A DNA stretch of 42,970 nt. It comes from Deltaproteobacteria bacterium. GTDB lineage: Bacteria > Myxococcota > Myxococcia > Myxococcales > SZAS-1. The position numbers were made by a program, and so were the translations under genes. The stretch is taken from contig JAFEBB010000062.1 in the NCBI GenBank assembly GCA_018266075.1, positions 1-42,970 on the forward strand, written 5' to 3'. Shown here one piece after another: positions 31,632 to 39,492 of this stretch. Each line of letters begins with the position of its first letter. Within the stretch, counting starts at the first letter, position 1. The notes below the pieces were generated by a model, which saw only the letters and a program-made list of their open reading frames with translations, had not been told where the DNA came from and searched no databases.

Positions 31632-32864
31632 CTAGGCGGCCCACTTGCCGGCCATGAGCATGCGGTCGTCGATGGGCAGCTCCTTGCCCGGGAGCAGCGC
31701 GTTCCAGTACAGCCACTTGAAGGCCAGCTTTCCCCAGTGGTTGGTGGCGCTCTCCTCCAGCAGGGTGAAGGGGCCCACGCCCGGCAGGGGGAAGCGGCCG
31801 GGGAGCGGCTCGGTCTCGTAGTTGAAGTCGATGAGCATCGCCTTGCCGCGGCCGGTCTCGATGAAGCAGTTGGTGTGGCCGTCGAAGCTGGCGGCGAGCG
31901 GCTTGCCGGCGATGAAGCGGAGCACGTTCTCCAGGAGCGTCGCCGACTGGAAGTGCGCCACCGCGCCCGCCTTCGACGCCGGCAGGTCGGTGGCGTCGCC
32001 GATGGTGAAGACCTCGGGGAAGGCCTTGCTCTGCAGGGTGTGCTTGTCGGTGGGCACCCAGCCCGAGGCATCGCCCAGGCCGGAGCGGCGGATGACGTCG
32101 TCGCCGCCGTGCACCGGGACGGTCACCAGGAGGTCGTAGCCCGTCTCCCGGCCGTCGTAGCTCTTGAGGGTGCGCTTCTCGCCGTCCACGGAGGCGACGC
32201 TGAAGTCGCCCATCACCTCGATGCCGCGCTGCTCGAGCATGCTGCCCAGCAGCGCCGAGGCCTTGGGCTTGGTGAACGCGCCCTCGAGCGGCGTGGCGTA
32301 CACCAGCTTCACCTTCTCGCGCAGGCCGCGCGCGGCGAAGAAGGCCTCGGCCAGGAAGGTGAACTCCAGCGGCGCCACCGGGCACTTGATGGGCATCTCC
32401 GCCACGTTCACCACCACCCGGCCCCCGCGGAAGCCGTCGAGCGCCGCGGCCAGGGCCTTGCTGCCCTCGAGGGTGTAGAAGTCGAAGGCGGTCTTGCGCC
32501 AACCGAACCCGGTGAGCCCCGCCGTCTGCTCGGGGATGACGCGGCTCCCCGTGGCCACGATGAGCACGTCGTAGGCGATGGACTCGCCCCCGCGCAGCAC
32601 CACCCGCTTCTCCGCCGGCGCCAGCTGGTCGATCTCCGCCAGCCGCAGATCCACGCGCGGGTCGAGCGTGTCCGGGCGCGGCTTGAGCAGGTCGGCTTCG
32701 GCGTAGGTGCCGAAGGGCAGGAGCAAGAGGCCGGGCTGGTAGAGGTGCTGGGCGTCGCGGTCGATCACCGTGACCTGCCACGCCTGCTCGGGCAAGGCGC
32801 GGACGAGCTTGTTGGCCATCATGGTCCCGCCGGTGCCGGCGCCGAGAATGGCGATGCGCTTCAT
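31632..32864 (-). CDS. Sulfide:quinone reductase-like FAD oxidoreductase
   Basis: A 410-residue flavoprotein of the SQR/FCSD type. The FAD motif GAGTGGTMMANKL is near residue 8, the YDVLIVATGS strand near 98, and the FTIGDATDLPASKAG FAD-binding stretch near 286. Cys161 (in PIKCPVAPLEF) and Cys333 (in TNCFIETG) sit where redox Cys of SQR are expected. It probably oxidises sulfide or a persulfide and passes electrons to quinone at the inner membrane. It heads an operon with the DUF1641-DsrC fusion and DsrE. Reading frames remain open far upstream, but the FAD motif and a GGGAG site fix the ATG at 32864. Confidence 0.9.
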   Translation of the reverse strand: MKRIAILGAGTGGTMMANKLVRALPEQAWQVTVIDRDAQHLYQPGLLLLPFGTYAEADLLKPRPDTLDPRVDLRLAEIDQLAPAEKRVVLRGGESIAYDVLIVATGSRVIPEQTAGLTGFGWRKTAFDFYTLEGSKALAAALDGFRGGRVVVNVAEMPIKCPVAPLEFTFLAEAFFAARGLREKVKLVYATPLEGAFTKPKASALLGSMLEQRGIEVMGDFSVASVDGEKRTLKSYDGRETGYDLLVTVPVHGGDDVIRRSGLGDASGWVPTDKHTLQSKAFPEVFTIGDATDLPASKAGAVAHFQSATLLENVLRFIAGKPLAASFDGHTNCFIETGRGKAMLIDFNYETEPLPGRFPLPGVGPFTLLEESATNHWGKLAFKWLYWNALLPGKELPIDDRMLMAGKWAA

Positions 32865-33051
32865 GGTTGGGCTCCCTCTTCCGTCGCCGCGGCGACCGCT
32901 GCGAGCCCATTTCAACCTTCGGGCCAGCCCACCGGCCGGGGGCCGCGTGCCGGCGGACGCGCACGGGTTGCGCGCCCAGCCCCGGAAGGAAGCGTCGGCG
33001 CCAAGTCTGCGCGCGGCGAGGCGGGGTGTGTACCCGGCGCTCGCGCTCCCC

Positions 33052-33612
33052 ATGGCCGCAGAGGTGCGCGGCAGTGTCCGCGAGCTGCTCAACGTGGCTC
33101 GAGCGCAGAAATCGATTGAGGCGATCCTCGCCTCGCTGGGTCCTTTGGCCGATCGTTCGTCGGCCAGCTTGGCTTCGATCCAAGCCCAATGGGATCGCGT
33201 GCAAGCCCGCGATCGAGCCTCGTCCGCCCGGCTGGCTCGCATCCAAGCCCAACCGGATCACATCCAAACCCGTAGACGAGTCTCGCCGGCCAATTTGGAT
33301 TCGATCCAAGCCCAATTGGATCACATCAAAACCCGTAGACGAGTCTCGTCGGCCAAATTGGATTCGATCCAAGCCCGGCCGGCTCTCATCCAAACCCTCG
33401 AGCGAGTCTCGCGCGCCCGGCTGGCTTGCATCCGAGCCCAACGGGATCACATCCAAACCCGTAGACGAGTCTCGTCGGCCAGCTCGGATCCGAGCCGAGC
33501 CCAACCGGATCACATCAAAGCCCGAAGGGGAGGCTCGTCGGCCAGCTTGGATCCGAGCCGAGCCCAAGTGGATTACATCCAAGCCCGCGAGCGAGTCTCG
33601 TCAGCCCAATGA
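33052..33612 (+). CDS. Possible coiled-coil protein encoded by the 63-bp repeat array
   Basis: An open frame of 186 codons from ATG 33052. After MAAEVRGSVRELLNVARAQK it reads seven 21-residue repeats like LDSIQAQLDHIKTRR-RVSSAK. Each repeat spans three heptads with L/I at a and d positions in two of them, as in a coiled coil. Indels in the array are multiples of three, which fits coding. No Shine-Dalgarno precedes this ATG; a GTG near 33034 is an alternative. Two other frames are also open because the period is a multiple of three, including a minus-strand one. It is divergent from the sulfur operon. I recognise no family, and some repeats carry Pro, which argues against a perfect coil. Confidence 0.4.
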   Translation: MAAEVRGSVRELLNVARAQKSIEAILASLGPLADRSSASLASIQAQWDRVQARDRASSARLARIQAQPDHIQTRRRVSPANLDSIQAQLDHIKTRRRVSSAKLDSIQARPALIQTLERVSRARLACIRAQRDHIQTRRRVSSASSDPSRAQPDHIKARRGGSSASLDPSRAQVDYIQARERVSSAQ

Positions 33613-33654
33613 GATCGAGCTCCGCCCTCTCTTGGATTCGATCCAAGCCCGGGC
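33154..33654. repeat. 63-bp tandem repeat array, eight units with paired hairpins
   Basis: The marker CGAGTCTCG, or a close variant, recurs at 33214, 33277, 33340, 33403, 33466, 33529 and 33592, always 63 bp apart. The first unit, from 33154, is 60 bp. Units 3 and 4 are the most alike and outer units are degenerate. Many units contain two near-palindromes, TTGGAT-TCG-ATCCAA and TTGGAT-CAC-ATCCAA, 21 bp apart. There are no unique spacers, so it is not a CRISPR array. Confidence 0.9.
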
Positions 33655-33666
33655 TGCTCAGGCAAC

Positions 33667-33718
33667 GCCCTCAGGACCCTGAGAGCCCCCGCGTTCTTCG
33701 CTTCGGAAAACTGCGGCG
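33667..33718 (+). repeat. Dispersed ~51-bp repeat, copy B
   Basis: Same-orientation partner of the element at 30048-30098: GCCCTCAGG-A-CCCTGAG at the start and TCGGAAAACTGCGGCG at the end. The start folds as CTCAGG/CCTGAG. Together the two copies bracket the sulfur operon and the tandem array. Confidence 0.65.
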
Positions 33719-33744
33719 GCGTGCGCGCGGGCTCGCGCAAGTGT

Positions 33745-33823
33745 CCGGAATTTCCGGCGGTGAGCCAGGGCACGCCAGTTGCCTTGTGGGCCCGCGCCAT
33801 TCGCGATCGCCGTCCTGGACGGC
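33745..33823. promoter_or_regulatory. Two small palindromes upstream of the beta-propeller gene
   Basis: CCGGAA-T-TTCCGG lies at 33745-33757 and GCCGTCC-T-GGACGGC at 33809-33823. Both lie in the ~310-bp stretch without a gene (33613-33921) before the beta-propeller lipoprotein. They could be operators; nothing else is visible there apart from repeat copy B. Confidence 0.35.
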
Positions 33824-33921
33824 GCCCTCGGATGGGGCCACGCCGGGTTCTGCAACACGGGATTGAAGCTTCGCACCGCGCCAGACACCCAGCCGTCGAC
33901 GACGCCGGGAGGAACTCCAAC

Positions 33922-36900
33922 ATGAAGCGCGCAATCGTGATGCTGGTCACCGCGACCGCAACCCTTGGGCTCATGGCCTGTGGCGGGGACAAGAAGACGC
34001 TGGCCGGTAACACGGGCACCACCACCGGCACCAACGGCCATGTGCCGACGTACGGCGTGGGCTCGTCGGAGTTCGTCTCCAAGGCGCCCGGCTATGGCGG
34101 CGGCGGCGCGCCCGGCACGGTCAACGACGGCGCAGGTGGAGAGACCACCGGCGGCGCCACGAGCGGCGGCGCCACGGGCAGCAACGGCACCGGCACCTCG
34201 GGCGGGACGGGCGGCAGCGGCTCGAGCGCCCCGCGCGGCATCCAGGAGGCCGACATCTACAAGGTCGCGGGCAACACCCTCTACGTGCTGAACCAGTACC
34301 GCGGCCTGCAGATCATCGACGTCACCGACCTCACGCACCCCAACCTGCTCGCCAAGGTTCCCGTGGTGGGCACGCCGAAGGACCTCTACGTCGAGGGCAA
34401 CGTGGCGTACGTGGTCGTGAGCGACTCCTTCTATTACGGCTGGGGCCCGTACATGAATGGTGGCGTCGAGGGCGATGGCGACGCGGCCATGGCCACGCCG
34501 TGGATCGGCTCGCAGGTCTGGGCCGTGGACGTGACCACGCCCGCGCAGCCGGTGGTGCTCAGCAAGCTTCCCGTCGACGGCGAGGTGGATGAGTCGCGCA
34601 TCGTGGGCAACGTGCTCTACGTCGTGTCCAACGTGTGGGGCTACTACGAGTGGGACTGGTCGCAGAGCTACGAGAGCCTCACCTACGTCCAGAGCTTCGA
34701 CCTCACCGATCCCACGCACCTCAAGAGCGTGCAGCGCCTCGACTTCCCCGCCGACGGCTGGAGCATCCACGCCAACGTCACCGAGAGCCGCATCGTGCTC
34801 AGCGAGTCGGGCTGGAACTACGACCCCGACGCGGGCACGGACACGCCCATCACCCAGTTCATGCCCATCGACATCACCGATCCCGCGGGCGCCATGAACC
34901 TCGGAACCAGCTTCAGCACCGAGGGCCAGGTGCAGGACCGCTGGGCGCTCGACTACGACGCGTCGACGCAGCTCTTCCGCGCCGTGCTCCAGAACGACTG
35001 GGGCAACGCGGGCGGCTCGCTGCAGATCTGGAGCGCGCCCGACGTGAACACCGCCTCGCACGTGGGCTCGCTGGCGCTGAACGTGGCCGAGTCCATCACC
35101 GCGGCCAGCTTCGACGGCCCGCGCGCGTACATCGTGAGCGCCTACTGCACGGATCCGCTCTGGATCATCGACACCAGCAACCCCGCGCAGCCGGTGGTGA
35201 AGGGCTCGGTGCAGATGTCGGGCGCGCTCGACTTCATCCTGCCCCGCGGCAACCAGCTCCTCGCGCTCGGCCATGACTCCGACGGCTGCATGGCCTGGGA
35301 AGGCACCGGCCAGCTCGCGGTCTCGCTCTTCGACGTGACCGATCCCACGCAGCCGACGATGCTCTCGCGCGTCGACTTCGGGCAGCAGTACAGCTACCTC
35401 AACGTCAGCAACGACGACTTCCGCAAGGCGTTCCAGGTGCTCGACGACCAGGGCCTCATCCTGGTGCCCTTCCAGAGCTGGGACCAGACCAACTGGACCT
35501 ACGCCGGCGGCACGCAGCTCATCGACCTCGGCGCGAACGCGCTCACCCTGCGCGGCTTCGCGGAGCACGCGGGCAACATCGAGCGCGCGTTCCCGGTGCA
35601 GGACAAGCTCGCGGCGCTCTCCGACCGCAGCCTGCAGATCCTCGACGCCACCAACCGCGACGCGCCGTCGACGGTGGCCACGCTGGATCTCGCACGGCCG
35701 GTCATCAACCTGGCCGTGGTGAATGGCAAGGCCGTGGAGCTCAGCGGGGACTGGTCGCTCGGCGACACGGTGCTCGCGGTGACCGACGCGGCCACGCCGG
35801 ACCAGGGCGTGCCCGACGCGACCGTGGATCTCGTGGCGCCCTACGCGCGCATGTACCAGGACGGCAACATCATGTGGGTGCTCGCGCAGGACTACTCGAA
35901 CAACAAGGCGTGGATTCAGGGCGTGGATATCTCGAACCCGGCCTCGCCCACGCTGCGCGGCCGCCTGGATCTGGATCCGAGCACCATCGGCTACGTCTAC
36001 GGCGACTCCTGGAGCTGGGGCTACGGCGCCGAGGCGGTGCAGGTGGGCCACTCGCTGGTGCTCCACAACGAGTTCTACGGCTGCTGGGAGTACTGCGGCA
36101 CCGGCTACGTGCAGCAGCCCGACAACATCCAGGTCATCGACCTCTCCAACCCGGACGCGCCGAGCCTCTCGCCGGCGGTCGCGCTCTCGGGCAGCGACTG
36201 GAGCTGGGGCCTCACCGCCGTCGGCAACTACGCGTGGATCACGCACTACCAGTGGTGGGACTACAACGGCGGCTGGGTGAAGTACTACGTCGACCGCATC
36301 GACGTGACGGACCCGGCGCACCCCAAGGTCGTGGAGAGCATCAACGTGCCGGGCGTGTTCTTCAGCGCCTCGGCCGACGGCAAGACCATCTACACGCAGG
36401 ACGTGGAGTGGAACCAGGGCGCGAACTACAGCTACACGGCCACGACCTACGTGAACGCGCTGCAGCTGCTCGGCAACGGCACGGCGGTGCTCACCGGCAC
36501 GGTGTCCTTGAACGGCTACCCCGACGGCGCGACGGTGGACGGCTCGCACGCGTACGTGGAGACCTGGAACTACGGCAACTCCACCTCGAGCGCGTCACTG
36601 GTCACCATCGACCTGAACCAGATGAGCGTGACCAACACGCAGCAGATCGGCTCGAGCTGGAGCTGGCTGCGCAAGGTTGCGGGCGGCAAGCTCTTCCTCG
36701 ACGCCAGCTGGTACGACGAGAGCATCCTCATCTACGACCTGGCGGACCCGGCGAACCCGAGCTTCCAGGGCGACGTGCAGACCGCAGGCTGGGTGAATGA
36801 CATCGTCGTCGACGGCAACACCGCGTACCTGCCCTCGGGCTACTACGGCGTGCCGGTGCTGGACCTCACGCCGGGCTCGCAGCTGCCTCCGGGGATTTGA
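33922..36900 (+). CDS. Large beta-propeller domain lipoprotein
   Basis: A 992-residue surface lipoprotein. The signal MKRAIVMLVTATATLGLMAC ends at Cys20. A low-complexity Gly/Thr/Ser linker follows to about residue 108. The rest is a long series of propeller-type repeats of the form L.IIDVTDL.HP.LLAKVPVVG.PKDLYVEGNVAYVVV, rich in Trp/Tyr and Asp-Pro turns. It matches secreted beta-propeller proteins (PF09826/LVIVD-like), starting with GIQEADIYKVAGNTLYVL. GGGAGG lies 9 nt before the ATG at 33922. It probably binds other surface proteins or glycans; no catalytic site is seen. The gene is monocistronic and ends at a strong terminator. Confidence 0.9.
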   Translation: MKRAIVMLVTATATLGLMACGGDKKTLAGNTGTTTGTNGHVPTYGVGSSEFVSKAPGYGGGGAPGTVNDGAGGETTGGATSGGATGSNGTGTSGGTGGSGSSAPRGIQEADIYKVAGNTLYVLNQYRGLQIIDVTDLTHPNLLAKVPVVGTPKDLYVEGNVAYVVVSDSFYYGWGPYMNGGVEGDGDAAMATPWIGSQVWAVDVTTPAQPVVLSKLPVDGEVDESRIVGNVLYVVSNVWGYYEWDWSQSYESLTYVQSFDLTDPTHLKSVQRLDFPADGWSIHANVTESRIVLSESGWNYDPDAGTDTPITQFMPIDITDPAGAMNLGTSFSTEGQVQDRWALDYDASTQLFRAVLQNDWGNAGGSLQIWSAPDVNTASHVGSLALNVAESITAASFDGPRAYIVSAYCTDPLWIIDTSNPAQPVVKGSVQMSGALDFILPRGNQLLALGHDSDGCMAWEGTGQLAVSLFDVTDPTQPTMLSRVDFGQQYSYLNVSNDDFRKAFQVLDDQGLILVPFQSWDQTNWTYAGGTQLIDLGANALTLRGFAEHAGNIERAFPVQDKLAALSDRSLQILDATNRDAPSTVATLDLARPVINLAVVNGKAVELSGDWSLGDTVLAVTDAATPDQGVPDATVDLVAPYARMYQDGNIMWVLAQDYSNNKAWIQGVDISNPASPTLRGRLDLDPSTIGYVYGDSWSWGYGAEAVQVGHSLVLHNEFYGCWEYCGTGYVQQPDNIQVIDLSNPDAPSLSPAVALSGSDWSWGLTAVGNYAWITHYQWWDYNGGWVKYYVDRIDVTDPAHPKVVESINVPGVFFSASADGKTIYTQDVEWNQGANYSYTATTYVNALQLLGNGTAVLTGTVSLNGYPDGATVDGSHAYVETWNYGNSTSSASLVTIDLNQMSVTNTQQIGSSWSWLRKVAGGKLFLDASWYDESILIYDLADPANPSFQGDVQTAGWVNDIVVDGNTAYLPSGYYGVPVLDLTPGSQLPPGI

Positions 36901-36919
36901 CCGGAATGTGAAGAATGGG

Positions 36920-36956
36920 CGCCCCGTCTCCGTGAGGAGGCGGGGCGTTCTCGTTT
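36920..36956 (+). terminator. Intrinsic terminator of the beta-propeller gene
   Basis: CGCCCCGTCTCC (36920-36931) pairs with GGAGGCGGGGCG (36936-36947) through 12 pairs, one of them G-U, closed by a GTGA (GNRA) loop and followed by TTCTCGTTT. It lies 20 nt after the stop at 36900 and just before the stop of the converging peptidase gene. Confidence 0.85.
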
Positions 36957-38278
36957 CAGAGCGCGTCGGTCATGGCCTCGTCGAGCGCGTCGAGGGTCAG
37001 CCCATAGTCGCTCTGGAGCATCGCCTCCAGGCTCTGGGTCTTGAGGTGGCCCAACGCAGCGGTGAAGCCGTCGTAGTCGTGGGCCTCGAGCAGGACCGCC
37101 ACCGCCAACGTGGACTCCGCATAGGCCAGCCCCACGTCGCGCCGAAGCAGATCCAGCCGTCCGTCGAGCTCGCGCACCGATGGAAGCTGGTTCTTCCGCT
37201 TCAGCCAGCTCAACACCGGGCGAGGGTCTTCGATCCCCTTCTTGCCCACGTACGCCAGCCGGACGTTCTCGGCGATGCCCTCGTTCATCCACCGCGGGAG
37301 CTTGCCGCCGGAGAGGTCCCCCGCCACGGTGTGCGTGAACTCGTGAATCATCGTCACGGTGAAGTCGCGATCGATCTTCAGGCCGCAGTTCACGACGATT
37401 TCCTTGCCGTTCCAATAGCCACCCGCGTTGGCCTGGCCCGTGCCCTTGTGCTTCTCCGCGTACTCGTTCTTGTCCATCAAGACGACCTTCGTCTTCACGG
37501 GCCGCTCGTAGCCGAGCTTGCTCGAGACGAATGCGTAGGTCGTCTCCAACGACTTCTCCACATCTCCCTCGAAGCTGAACATGCCGCCGCCGCGGCGGGT
37601 CAGGCTCTCCGAGTAGGTGAAGACGAAGTGGTCCGACTCGACGCGCGAGAGCTCCTCCGAAGCGACAATTGAACCTGCGTCCAGCGGCGCCGCCGGCACG
37701 TCGCGGGCCGGGGCGGCCGGCATTTGGATGGTCGGGGGCTCTGCCGCGCGTTGGCGAAGATCGGCAGCCATCGCCTCGCGCGACTTGGTCCAACCGGCGC
37801 TGGCCTGGAGCAGCTTGTCACCGGCGCCAGGGACGTGGGCCTGGGTCGCGCGCTGGAACATGGCCAGCGCCACCGCGTAGTCGTGCTCTTCCATGGCGAG
37901 GTCGCCGCGTCCAAGCAGCGCCTCGGGAAACGCCGGTGCGAGGGAGAGCGCCGCCTCGAAGTGGCTCGCCGCGTCGCCGCGGAGCTCGAGGCCGAGCTCG
38001 AGCTGCGCCAGGAGCGTGAGGTGCGGTGCGGTTCGGTCGAGCTGGGCGGCCTTCTCGGCGAGCGCCACGGCCACGTTGAGATCATCCCGGCTCGCCTGCG
38101 CGCCCTGGACGAGCGCGAGCGCCACCGCCTTGCGGTCCGCGTCCTTGTAGTCGGCTGGTGTGACCGCGCCGAACTCCATCAGCAGCGCATCGGCGTCCTT
38201 CTTGGCGGCGAGGGCCTTCGCACGCGAGGCCGGAGGCGCAGCGAGCAGTGCAATCGCGAGGAGAATCGGCGGCGTCAT
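36956..38278 (-). CDS. TPR-containing MA-clan zinc peptidase, exported
   Basis: A 440-residue protein with a short signal-like N-terminus (MTPPILLAIALLAAPPASRA). TPR-like helical repeats lie at about 25-165 (e.g. HLTLLAQLELGLELRGDAASH). A peptidase MA domain begins near 215 and contains the zinc motif HEFTH in TVTMIHEFTHTVAG, with a downstream WMNEGIAE supplying the third ligand Glu. It is probably a periplasmic metallopeptidase; the substrate is unknown. It is the last of five co-oriented genes that start with an ECF sigma factor, with an 87-nt gap to its upstream neighbour, so it may have its own promoter. Confidence 0.87.
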   Translation of the reverse strand: MTPPILLAIALLAAPPASRAKALAAKKDADALLMEFGAVTPADYKDADRKAVALALVQGAQASRDDLNVAVALAEKAAQLDRTAPHLTLLAQLELGLELRGDAASHFEAALSLAPAFPEALLGRGDLAMEEHDYAVALAMFQRATQAHVPGAGDKLLQASAGWTKSREAMAADLRQRAAEPPTIQMPAAPARDVPAAPLDAGSIVASEELSRVESDHFVFTYSESLTRRGGGMFSFEGDVEKSLETTYAFVSSKLGYERPVKTKVVLMDKNEYAEKHKGTGQANAGGYWNGKEIVVNCGLKIDRDFTVTMIHEFTHTVAGDLSGGKLPRWMNEGIAENVRLAYVGKKGIEDPRPVLSWLKRKNQLPSVRELDGRLDLLRRDVGLAYAESTLAVAVLLEAHDYDGFTAALGHLKTQSLEAMLQSDYGLTLDALDEAMTDAL

Positions 38279-38365
38279 CGGCGGGGCAGGTGCACGCCCC
38301 GTGGCCCACGATACGCGAAACTCGTGGTGGCTGTGGAGATCCAGAAATAGGCGCCGGGCGAGTCG

Positions 38366-39451
38366 CTACTCCCGGCAAACGCCCGGGCCGCCATCGACCT
38401 CGCACTCCCAGCCCACCGGGCAGTCCAGCGGGCTCGCGCAACCCACGGTGCATATCCCGTCGATGCAGCTGCCGTGCACCAGGCCCGCCATCGTGCAGTC
38501 CGCGTCCTGCTGGCACTGGCCGCCGAGGCCGCCGCCGCCCTCGCAGGAGGTGATCTCGCTGTCCTGCGGCACGCAGAGCCCGCCCGTGCAGCGGAAGCCG
38601 TAGTCGCTCGGGTGTCCGCAAGGCTGACCGCAGTCCGCGTCCTGCTGGCAGGCGAACTCGCAGATCATCGAGCTGAACGCGCTCACGCACCGCCCGCCCG
38701 GGCCGCAGTCGAAGTCGCCCGCGCACGTGGCGCAGCCTTGCACCTGTGCCACGCACTGGTGCTCGTGGCACACGCTGCCCGGGCCGCCGCAGTCCTGGTC
38801 CTGCACGCACGCGTAGCACTGGCCGTCGTTCGGGTCGCAGTGCAGACCGTTGTTGCAGCCCGCGCCGGTGCGGCAGTCCCAGCCGCCGTCGGTGTCACCC
38901 TCGCCGCCGTCGGAGTCGAAGTCGAAGTGGTCGTCGTGCTCGGCTTCGCTGCTCTCCGAGCAGCTCGAGTGCGCGTCGGTCTCGCCGCTCGCGAGCACCA
39001 CCTGCAGCTCGTAGCAGCCCACGGGCAGCGCGCCGAGTCGGGCCACGCCGTCGTCGCCGGTCACGCCCGAGAGCGGCGTTCCGACGATGGAGACCTGCGC
39101 GCCGCTCGCGTTGGCGAACGCGCGGCGCACGTTGATGACGAAGCCGGGCGCGGCGCTCAGGTTGAGCGCGCCCACATTGGCGCCGCCTGCGGCCATGGTC
39201 CCGCCGCCCTGGCCGGCGCTCGCCGACGCGCTGGCCACGAGCTGGAACGGACCGAGCGGTACGTTCGCAATGGTGAACGAGCCATCGGCGGCGCTGGTGG
39301 TCGCGAGCTCGTGGTGACCAGAGATGAACACCAGCGCCTGTGCGCTCCCCGCCCCGACGAGCTGGCCGGAGACCGAGCCCTGCTCGAGGGGTTTGTTGTT
39401 CAAGCCGCCCACGCACCCGGCGAGGGCAAGCAGGATCACCGCGCGCCGCAT
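38366..39451 (-). CDS. Cys-rich lipoprotein with carboxypeptidase-regulatory-like domain
   Basis: A 361-residue lipoprotein: signal MRRAVILLALAGC (Cys13). Residues about 25-160 form a beta-sandwich-like domain of the carboxypeptidase-regulatory type (GSVSGQLVGAG..., DGSFTIANVPLGPFQLVA). An acidic Asp/Glu/Gly/His stretch follows near 165-190 (SSEAEHDDHFDFDSDGG), possibly metal-binding. The last ~165 residues hold about 25 Cys in short DxDC repeats (QDQDCGGPGSVC, QQDADCGQPC), as in Myxococcota surface proteins. The start ATG at 39451 gives the lipobox. It lies 41 nt downstream of the caspase gene. It is probably a disulfide-rigid surface stalk or binding protein; function unknown. Confidence 0.82.
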   Translation of the reverse strand: MRRAVILLALAGCVGGLNNKPLEQGSVSGQLVGAGSAQALVFISGHHELATTSAADGSFTIANVPLGPFQLVASASASAGQGGGTMAAGGANVGALNLSAAPGFVINVRRAFANASGAQVSIVGTPLSGVTGDDGVARLGALPVGCYELQVVLASGETDAHSSCSESSEAEHDDHFDFDSDGGEGDTDGGWDCRTGAGCNNGLHCDPNDGQCYACVQDQDCGGPGSVCHEHQCVAQVQGCATCAGDFDCGPGGRCVSAFSSMICEFACQQDADCGQPCGHPSDYGFRCTGGLCVPQDSEITSCEGGGGLGGQCQQDADCTMAGLVHGSCIDGICTVGCASPLDCPVGWECEVDGGPGVCRE

Positions 39452-39492
39452 GTTCCCTAGACCCGCGGAGGGTCGCTGGCGTTCACGCGCGC

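Noticed and set aside
32865-33582. A minus-strand protein continuing the repeat array into the SQR-like gene
   Set aside because: It is in a different frame from the flavoprotein, lacks a ribosome binding site, and its sense-like repeats are explained by the period being a multiple of three.
33610-33612. The TGA ending the repeat-array frame as a second Sec codon
   Set aside because: No hairpin with a suitable loop and spacing follows, and the downstream frame shows no conserved pattern.
33154-33654. CRISPR array
   Set aside because: The 63-bp units are repeats end to end, with no short repeats alternating with unique spacers and no cas genes.
33658-36549. A 963-codon minus-strand open frame opposite the beta-propeller gene
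   Set aside because: Same GC-bias shadow. The plus-strand gene has a signal peptide, a ribosome binding site, propeller repeats and a terminator.
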